From Nocardioides sp. JQ2195 (GTDB lineage: Bacteria; Actinomycetota; Actinomycetes; Propionibacteriales; Nocardioidaceae), in NCBI RefSeq assembly GCF_012272695.1, contig NZ_CP050902.1:1798001-1862000 (forward strand): a stretch of DNA of 64,000 nt. The letters are read 5' to 3'. Shown piece after piece: positions 58,692 through 64,000 of this stretch. How positions within the stretch are numbered: position 1 is the first letter of the stretch; every line of letters starts with the position of its first letter. Both the position numbers and the translations under genes were made by a program. The notes beneath the pieces are model-generated. The model did no database searches. It saw only the letters and a program-made list of their open reading frames with translations, and was not told the DNA's origin.

Positions 58692-59678
58692 TCAGGGAGC
58701 GATCGGCGGCTCCCCGCCGGGCTCCCCACCGGGCTCACCTCCGGGCTGGGGCCCGGGCGGCGGCGGTGCGACCGGAGGTGCCGTCGGCGGCTCGTCGGAG
58801 GTCGACTCGCTCGGGCGAGGTGCTCCCGAGGAGGGCTCGCCGGTCACCGGGTCCTCGAGCGGCGGAGTGGTGCCGCTGATCGTGTCGGTGGGGTCGAGCG
58901 GATTGTCAGGGCCGCTGGGCACCGTGGGGGCCGCAGCGGTCTCGGAGTCCTCCTGGTTGGGATCGGCCGGGGTCTCCGGACCCCGCTCGCCGAGGATGCC
59001 GTCGAGGTCGGCCGGACGGATCCGGCGGAACTTGCGTGGCTGGGTGCGGGTGCGGTCCAGGACGGCGACCTCGAGGTCATCGGCCGGGATCACCCGATCA
59101 GCGCTGTCGGAGTGACCGAGCGCGGCCACGGCGAGCTTGATCGCGTCGTCGAGCGAGGCGCCCTCGGTGTAGTGCTCCTCGAGGTGTGCGGCGACCTGGT
59201 CGGCGGCGCCACCCATCACGGCGTACCCGTGCTCGTCGGCCACCTGGCCGTCGTAGGTCAGTCGATAGATCTGGTCGGCAGCGGCTTCGTCACCGATCTC
59301 GGCCACGAAGATCTCGACCTCGTAGGGCTTCTCGCCCCCACTCGAGAAGATCGTGCCGAGTGTCTGGGCATAGGCGTTGGCCAGGCCGCGACCGGTGACG
59401 TCGCGCCGGTCGTAGGCGTAGCCGCGCATGTCGGCCAACCGGACGCCGGCGATGCGCAGGTTCTCGAACTCGTTGTAGCGACCGACCGCCGCGAAGGCGA
59501 TCCGGTCGTAGATCTCCGAGACCTTGTGCAGCGCCTGGGATGGGTTCTCCGAGACGAACAGGACACCGTCGGCGAACTGGACGGCGACCACGGACCTGCC
59601 CCGGGCGATGCCCTTGCGCGCGAAGTCGGCGCGGTCCTTCATCAGCTGCTCGGGAGAGACGTAGTACGGCATGCTCAT
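58692..59678 (-). CDS. prcA: 20S proteasome alpha subunit with long C-terminal extension
   Basis: 328 residues, about 80 more than M. tuberculosis PrcA. The N-terminal gate region starts [33 protein letters not shown], and the alpha fold runs to about residue 231. The last roughly 97 residues are Pro/Glu/Gly/Thr-rich and probably disordered. They include three tandem [12 protein letters not shown] units and end GGEPPIAP. The alpha rings form the gate on which Arc/Mpa docks. The tail is outside the normal fold and its role is unknown. Confidence 0.92.
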   Translation of the reverse strand: MSMPYYVSPEQLMKDRADFARKGIARGRSVVAVQFADGVLFVSENPSQALHKVSEIYDRIAFAAVGRYNEFENLRIAGVRLADMRGYAYDRRDVTGRGLANAYAQTLGTIFSSGGEKPYEVEIFVAEIGDEAAADQIYRLTYDGQVADEHGYAVMGGAADQVAAHLEEHYTEGASLDDAIKLAVAALGHSDSADRVIPADDLEVAVLDRTRTQPRKFRRIRPADLDGILGERGPETPADPNQEDSETAAAPTVPSGPDNPLDPTDTISGTTPPLEDPVTGEPSSGAPRPSESTSDEPPTAPPVAPPPPGPQPGGEPGGEPGGEPPIAP

Positions 59679-59727
59679 GTGAGTTCCTCAGGAAGTCTTG
59701 ATCGCGACAAGCTCGATCACCGGACGA

Positions 59728-60570
59728 TCAGATCAGGTCAGCCGCAGGGCCGTCGGGGCGACGCAGGCGACCGGCGATGACCTGGTCGGCGATCGCCGCC
59801 ACTTCATCGTCGGGCATCCTGCGGCCGCCGTTGCCGGTGATCACCTGCACGATCGGGAAGATGCGTCGACTCACGTCAGGTCCGCCGGTCGCCGAGTCGT
59901 CGTCCGCGGCGTCGTAGAGCGCCTGGACCACGGCGGTGACGCACTCGGCCTCGCTGAGGTCCTCGCGGTAGAGCTTCTTCAGCGCGCCTCGGGCGAACAT
60001 CGAGCCGGAGCCGACCGAGTGGAAGGCGGTCTCCTCGTATCGGCCCCCGGTCACGTCGTAGGAGAAGATCCGCCCCTGCTCGGCCGAGAGGTCATAGCCG
60101 GAGAACAGCGGCACGACCGAGAGACCCTGCATGGCCAGACCGAGGTTGGCCCGGATCAGGGCGGCGAGACGGTTCGCCTTGCCGTCCATGGAGAGCGTCA
60201 CGCCCTCGATCTTCTCGTAGTGCTCGAGCTCGGTCTGGAACAACCGCACCATCTCCACGGCGAGGCCGGCGGCGCCGGCGATGCCGACGCAGCTGAACTC
60301 GTCGGCCGGGAAGACCTTCTGGATGTCGCGCTGCGCGATGATGTTGCCCATCGTGGCCCGGCGGTCACCCGCCATGATCACGCCGCCGGGGAAGGTGGCC
60401 GACACGATGGTGGTGCCGTGCGGTGAGAGGTCGCCGGCGTTGCCCTGGGGCACCGAACGGCTCGTGGGCAGCAGCGCGGGTGACTGCTCGGCGAGGAAGT
60501 CGGAGAACGACGACGTGCCGGGCGTCAGGAAGGATGCGGGCAGGCGGGATCCGTAGCTGGGGGTGCTCAC
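59728..60570 (-). CDS. prcB: 20S proteasome beta subunit
   Basis: 280 residues from GTG. A 52-residue propeptide ends at DLSPHG, so the catalytic Thr1 would be Thr53 in [21 protein letters not shown]; the conserved Lys and Asp follow. The beta rings form the proteolytic chamber. The start lies 4 bp after the pup stop, which fits co-expression with Pup, and prcA follows 49 bp later. Confidence 0.95.
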   Translation of the reverse strand: MSTPSYGSRLPASFLTPGTSSFSDFLAEQSPALLPTSRSVPQGNAGDLSPHGTTIVSATFPGGVIMAGDRRATMGNIIAQRDIQKVFPADEFSCVGIAGAAGLAVEMVRLFQTELEHYEKIEGVTLSMDGKANRLAALIRANLGLAMQGLSVVPLFSGYDLSAEQGRIFSYDVTGGRYEETAFHSVGSGSMFARGALKKLYREDLSEAECVTAVVQALYDAADDDSATGGPDVSRRIFPIVQVITGNGGRRMPDDEVAAIADQVIAGRLRRPDGPAADLI

Positions 60571-60574
60571 CTGC

Positions 60575-60778
60575 TCACTGACCGCCCTTCTGGATGAAGG
60601 ACTTCACGAAGTCCTCGGCGTTGGTCTCGAGCACGTCGTCGATCTCGTCAAGGATCGCGTCGACATCTTCGTCGAGCTGTTCCTTGCGCTCGGCGACTGC
60701 ACCCTCGGGCGCAACGGTCTCTTCTTCGACCGGCGTGTCCTCGGTCGACTTCTTCGGCTGCTTCTGCTCCTGTGCCAT
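60575..60778 (-). CDS. pup: Prokaryotic ubiquitin-like protein Pup
   Basis: 67 residues from ATG. It is disordered and acidic, with the helical Mpa-binding region [22 protein letters not shown], then [13 protein letters not shown]. The C-terminal Gly-Gly-Gln means the protein must be deamidated by Dop to Glu before PafA can use it. ATG at 60778 is preferred over GTG at 60796 because a TAGGGT hexamer lies 7 nt before it. Dop and PafA are encoded in the same locus. Confidence 0.95.
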   Translation of the reverse strand: MAQEQKQPKKSTEDTPVEEETVAPEGAVAERKEQLDEDVDAILDEIDDVLETNAEDFVKSFIQKGGQ

Positions 60779-60785
60779 GTCATCG

Positions 60786-60791
60786 ACCCTA
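60786..60791 (-). promoter_or_regulatory. TAGGGT -10 element of pup
   Basis: TAGGGT-N7-ATG; leaderless start inferred, and it decides between two start codons. Confidence 0.5.
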
Positions 60792-60867
60792 TCCACTCAT
60801 GCGAACAAATGGTGACCAACGGGCCGCACTGTCTCAACCCGACGGGCGCCCGGCGTGACCCGGGACG

Positions 60868-62376
60868 TCAGTGCGTGAGGGCGTCGAACAGCTGTTCCGC
60901 GGTCTCACAACGGTCGAGGAGCTCACCCACGTGGGCCTTGCTCCCGCGCAACGGGTCGATGGTGGGGATCCGCTGCAGCGACTCGCGACCGGGCAGGTCG
61001 AAGATGACCGAGTCCCAGGACGCGGCGGCGACCGAGTCGGCGTACTGCTCGAGGCAGCGCCCCCGGAAGTAGGCACGGGTGTCGGTCGGCGGGTCGTGCA
61101 TGGCGGCCTCGACGGGTGCGTCCTCGAGCAGCCGCTCGACCCGGCCCAGCCGGGCCAACCGGTGGTAGAGCCCCTTCTCAGGACGGATGTCGGAGTACTG
61201 CAGGTCGATCAGGTGCAGCTTGGCGTCGCTCCACTCGAGGCCGTCACGCTGGCGGTACTGCTCGAGCAGCTTCAGCTTGGCCACCCAGTCGAGCTCGCCG
61301 GCGCACTCCATCGGGTTGCGCTCGAGGCGCGTCAGCACCGACTCCCACCGGGCCAGCACGTCGCGGGTCTGGGGATCGGCGTCGTCGCCGAGGGTCTCCT
61401 CGACATACTTGCGGGCCAGGTCGAGGTACTCCATCTGCAGCTGCACACCGGTGAGCTTGCGACCGTCCTCGAGCGTGACCAGGTGGCGGCACGTGGGGTC
61501 GTGCGAGATCGCTCGCAGCGACGCGACCGGAGAGTCGACGGCGAGCGGCACGGTGATGAACTTGTCCTCGATCATCGCCAGCACCAGGGCGGTGGTGCCG
61601 ACCTTGAGGTACGTCGACACCTCGGCCAGGTTCGCGTCACCGATGATCACGTGCAGTCGGCGATACTTCTCCGGATCGGCATGGGGCTCGTCGCGGGTGT
61701 TGATGATCGGTCGCTTCAGGGTGGTCTCGAGGCCGACCTCGACCTCGAAGAAGTCGGCGCGCTGGCTGATCTGGAACCCGTGGTCGCGCCCGTCCTGGCC
61801 GATGCCGACGCGTCCTGCGCCGGCGACCACCTGGCGGGACACGAAGAAGGGTGTCAGGTGGCGGACGATGTCGGCGAACGCGGTCGAGCGCCGCATCAGG
61901 TAGTTCTCGTGGGTCCCGTAGGAGGCGCCCTTGTTGTCGGTGTTGTTCTTGTAGAGCAGGATCTGCGCGGCCCCGGGGATGCTCGAGGCGCGACGGGCCG
62001 CGTCGAGCATCACCTGCTCGCCTGCCTTGTCCCACCTGACGATGTCGAGCGGGTTCGTGCACTCGGGGGTGGCGTACTCCGGGTGGGCGTGGTCGACGTA
62101 CAACCGCGCACCGTTGGTGAGGATCACGTTGGCCAGGCCGAGGTCCTCGTCGGTCAGCTGCGTCGGGTCGGCGATCTGTCGCGACATGTCGAAGCCGCGC
62201 GCGTCACGCAGCGGCGACTCCTCCTCGAAGTCCCATCTCGCGCGCCGGGCCTTCGCCGTCGCCGAGGCATAGGCGTTGACGACCTGGGAGGACGCCACCA
62301 TCGGATTGGCGTTCGGCTGGCCCTGGACCGAGATGCCGTATTCGACCTCGGTCCCCATCACCCGTCTGACGCTCAT
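60868..62376 (-). CDS. dop: Depupylase/Pup deamidase Dop
   Basis: 502 residues. The fold is PafA-like ([39 protein letters not shown] with the nucleophile Asp) but has the Dop loop: about residues 40-75, including [22 protein letters not shown]. The metal and nucleotide sites [17 protein letters not shown] and [29 protein letters not shown] are present. Dop turns Pup-Gln into Pup-Glu and also removes Pup from substrates. The ATG has TAGGCT at 6 nt upstream. Confidence 0.96.
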   Translation of the reverse strand: MSVRRVMGTEVEYGISVQGQPNANPMVASSQVVNAYASATAKARRARWDFEEESPLRDARGFDMSRQIADPTQLTDEDLGLANVILTNGARLYVDHAHPEYATPECTNPLDIVRWDKAGEQVMLDAARRASSIPGAAQILLYKNNTDNKGASYGTHENYLMRRSTAFADIVRHLTPFFVSRQVVAGAGRVGIGQDGRDHGFQISQRADFFEVEVGLETTLKRPIINTRDEPHADPEKYRRLHVIIGDANLAEVSTYLKVGTTALVLAMIEDKFITVPLAVDSPVASLRAISHDPTCRHLVTLEDGRKLTGVQLQMEYLDLARKYVEETLGDDADPQTRDVLARWESVLTRLERNPMECAGELDWVAKLKLLEQYRQRDGLEWSDAKLHLIDLQYSDIRPEKGLYHRLARLGRVERLLEDAPVEAAMHDPPTDTRAYFRGRCLEQYADSVAAASWDSVIFDLPGRESLQRIPTIDPLRGSKAHVGELLDRCETAEQLFDALTH

Positions 62377-62382
62377 GATTCG

Positions 62383-62388
62383 AGCCTA
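62383..62388 (-). promoter_or_regulatory. TAGGCT -10 element of dop
   Basis: TAGGCT-N6-ATG; leaderless start inferred. Confidence 0.5.
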
Positions 62389-62426
62389 CTCGGGACGCAC
62401 GCCACAGTCCCGGGACGCGGCCGCGC

Positions 62427-62432
62427 TACGGT
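62427..62432 (+). promoter_or_regulatory. TACGGT -10 element of the methyltransferase gene
   Basis: TACGGT-N7-ATG, divergent from dop; leaderless start inferred. Confidence 0.45.
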
Positions 62433-62439
62433 CAGATGC

Positions 62440-63069
62440 ATGGGTTGGTGGACGGATCACCTGGTGCCTCGCCTGACCGACGTCTCGCTCTCGGCGCCGG
62501 AGATCAGTGAGCTGAGAGTGCGCGTCTGCGCCGGGCTCTCGGGTCGCGTGCTGGAGATCGGCTTCGGGTCCGGGCTGAACCTGCCCCACCTGCCAGGCAC
62601 CGTGGACTCGCTCGATGCCGTGGAGCCCTCCGACCTCGGGTGGTCCCGATCGTGCGACCGACGTGCCGGCTCCGAGGTGCCGGTGGAGCGGATCGGGCTC
62701 GACGGTCAGGTGATCGACGCTGCTGATGCGTCGTACGACGCGGCGCTGGTGACCTTCTCGCTGTGCACCATCCCGGACGTCGAGCGGGCCCTCTCCGAGG
62801 TGCGCCGGGTGCTGCGGCCGGGAGGAACCCTGCACTTCTTGGAGCACGGTCGTTCCCCCGACGTCGGCGTGGCCCGGTGGCAGCGCCGGCTCGATCCCCT
62901 GCAGGGCCTGGTCTGCGGCGGCTGCCACCTCACCCGCGACATCCCAGCGCTGGTGCAGGGAGCGGGCTTCACGATGGAGGAGGTCGAGGAGCGCCACCTG
63001 ATCCGGGTGCCCGCTGTCGGCAAGCCCTGGGCATACGGCTTCCTCGGCCGCGGCAGACTCTCAACCTGA
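62440..63069 (+). CDS. Class I SAM-dependent methyltransferase (UbiE-like)
   Basis: 209 residues. The SAM site is VLEIGFGSGLNLPHLP, motif II-III is DAALVTFSLCTIPDVERALSEVRRVLRPGGTLHFLEHGRS, and the end has LIRVPAVGKPWAYGFLGRGR. It matches the small UbiE/phospholipid N-methyltransferase-like group (Methyltransf_11). The substrate is unknown. It is the only plus-strand gene between dop and arc, and splits the minus-strand Pup-proteasome genes. Confidence 0.85.
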   Translation: MGWWTDHLVPRLTDVSLSAPEISELRVRVCAGLSGRVLEIGFGSGLNLPHLPGTVDSLDAVEPSDLGWSRSCDRRAGSEVPVERIGLDGQVIDAADASYDAALVTFSLCTIPDVERALSEVRRVLRPGGTLHFLEHGRSPDVGVARWQRRLDPLQGLVCGGCHLTRDIPALVQGAGFTMEEVEERHLIRVPAVGKPWAYGFLGRGRLST

Positions 63070-63180
63070 GGTTGAGCCTCAGGGTTGGTGCACCTCGGGA
63101 ATCCGTGGTGGCGCCGATCTGTGGGCGCACTGGACCCGCCGTACGACGGGTCCAGGCGTTGTGGGGCTCAGGGGAACGGG

Positions 63181-63208
63181 CTCACAGGTACTGGCTCACA
63201 GGTACTGG
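63181..63208. repeat. 14-bp tandem duplication at the 3' end of arc
   Basis: CTCACAGGTACTGG occurs twice in tandem (63181-63194 and 63195-63208). The copy at 63195-63208 encodes the last residues and stop of Arc; the other copy lies just after the stop. Confidence 0.8.
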
Positions 63209-64000
63209 CCGGTGTTGGAGACGGTGTCGATCGAGCGACCCGGCTCGGTGCCCTGCTTTCCGGTGATCAGGGTGCGGATGAAGACGATCCGCTCGCCCTT
63301 CTTGCCGGAGATGCGGGCCCAGTCGTCCGGGTTCGTGGTGTTGGGGAGGTCCTCGTTCTCCTTGAACTCGTCGACACAGGCCTGGAGCATGTGCTGGACG
63401 CGCAGCCCCTTCTGGTCGTGGTCGAGCAGGTCCTTGATCGCCATCTTCTTCGCCCGGTCGACGATGTTCTGGATCATCGCGCCGGAGTTGAAGTCCTTGA
63501 AGTAGAGGACTTCCTTGTCGCCGTTGGCGTAGGTCACCTCGAGGAAGCGGTTCTCCTCGGTCTCGGTGTACATCCGCTCGACGGTGGCCCGGATCATGCC
63601 GGCCACGCAGCTGTCGCGATCGCCACCGAACTCGGCCAGGTCGTCCGCGTGCAGCGGCAGCGCGCTGGTGAGGTACTTGCTGAAGATGTCGCGCGCCGAC
63701 TCGGCGTCGGGACGCTCGATCTTGATCTTCACGTCGAGGCGCCCGGGTCGCAGGATGGCAGGGTCGATCATGTCCTCGCGGTTGGAGGCGCCGATGACCA
63801 GCACGTTCTCGAGCAGCTCGACGCCGTCGATCTCGCTGAGCAGCTGGGGAACGATGGTGTTCTCGACGTCGGAGGAGACCCCCGAGCCACGGGTCCGGAA
63901 CAACGAGTCCATCTCGTCGAAGAAGACGATGACCGGCGTCCCCTCACTGGCCTTCTCACGTGCCCTCTGGAAGACCAGGCGGATGTGGCGCTCGGTCTCG
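63196..64000 (-). CDS. arc: Proteasome-associated ATPase Arc/Mpa, 5' part missing
   Basis: About 268 C-terminal residues are present; the N-terminus lies beyond the right edge. The AAA+ motifs visible are FFDEMDSLF (Walker B), VIGASNRED (sensor 1) and [16 protein letters not shown] (arginine-finger region). The protein ends NTGQYL, the Gln-Tyr-Leu motif by which Mpa docks on the proteasome. Arc unfolds pupylated proteins and feeds them into PrcAB. It is the upstream member of the Pup locus in transcription order. Confidence 0.95.
   Translation of the reverse strand, partial: ETERHIRLVFQRAREKASEGTPVIVFFDEMDSLFRTRGSGVSSDVENTIVPQLLSEIDGVELLENVLVIGASNREDMIDPAILRPGRLDVKIKIERPDAESARDIFSKYLTSALPLHADDLAEFGGDRDSCVAGMIRATVERMYTETEENRFLEVTYANGDKEVLYFKDFNSGAMIQNIVDRAKKMAIKDLLDHDQKGLRVQHMLQACVDEFKENEDLPNTTNPDDWARISGKKGERIVFIRTLITGKQGTEPGRSIDTVSNTGQYL

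Noticed and set aside
60779..60796. GTG at 60796 as the Pup start
   Set aside because: It would add six residues not seen in other Pup proteins, and the TAGGGT hexamer is correctly spaced for the ATG at 60778.

Overview
The window is a high-GC actinobacterial chromosome segment. Gene families and arrangement fit Nocardioidaceae (Nocardioides-like), although the genus is an inference. The markers are a complete Pup-proteasome locus, RbpA, WYL-domain PafB/PafC, a DUF222/HNH (13E12-type) protein, a separate Lnt-Ppm1 pair, and many starts preceded by a TANNNT hexamer at 6-7 nt, the mark of leaderless mRNAs. No rRNA, tRNA, CRISPR array or intact transposase was seen.

Layout. 1-5.3 kb: end of a YwaF-type membrane protein, lutABC for lactate oxidation, and a secreted metalloprotease. 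5.3-12.1 kb: secreted M15 peptidase, rlmC, an unusual thioesterase-GrpB fusion, a lipoprotein, the DUF222/HNH protein and a PaaX-type regulator. 12.2-18.4 kb: AidB-like acyl-CoA dehydrogenase, PncC/CinA, DUF1206, FUSC protein, an orphan MraY paralogue and a NUDIX hydrolase. 18.5-22.5 kb: GNAT protein, a decayed GNAT fragment between repeats, a methyltransferase, and a three-gene PPOX-SRPBCC-SDR operon. 22.5-27.3 kb: a HelD/HelR-type RNA polymerase recycling factor behind a perfect rifamycin-associated element, converging on a UvrA2-like ABC protein. 27.4-32.2 kb: small enzymes and transporters (VOC, GNAT, MOSC, SMR, YnfA), a GDT1-family cation transporter behind a yybP-ykoY-type riboswitch, HU, and an alcohol dehydrogenase remnant.

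32.2-40.7 kb: an HTH-MurA fusion gene whose promoter contains a perfect 9-bp inverted repeat, a 2-hydroxyacid dehydrogenase, a GDPD, an MFS transporter, rbpA behind a SigR-type promoter, then fxsA-ppm1-lnt. 41.1-46.6 kb: a lysine beta-degradation divergon, kamA facing kdd-kamD-kamE-kal, with kce absent. 46.7-49 kb: VOC protein, Lrp/AsnC regulator, 5'-3' exonuclease and DUF3054.

49-64 kb: a long minus-strand locus running (5' to 3') arc/mpa, dop, pup, prcB, prcA, pafA, FKBP lipoprotein, pafB, pafC, tatA, tatC, a hypothetical gene, a lipid kinase and a Ski2/Mtr4-like helicase. Dop deamidates Pup-Gln, PafA ligates Pup-Glu to lysines, Arc/Mpa unfolds the pupylated protein and PrcAB degrades it. 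PafBC is the WYL regulator of the DNA-damage response, and TatAC exports folded proteins.

The most unusual items are the HTH-MurA fusion with its operator, the thioesterase-GrpB fusion, the orphan MraY, the long Pro/Gly-rich PrcA tail, the RAE-helR pair, and the widespread leaderless promoters.
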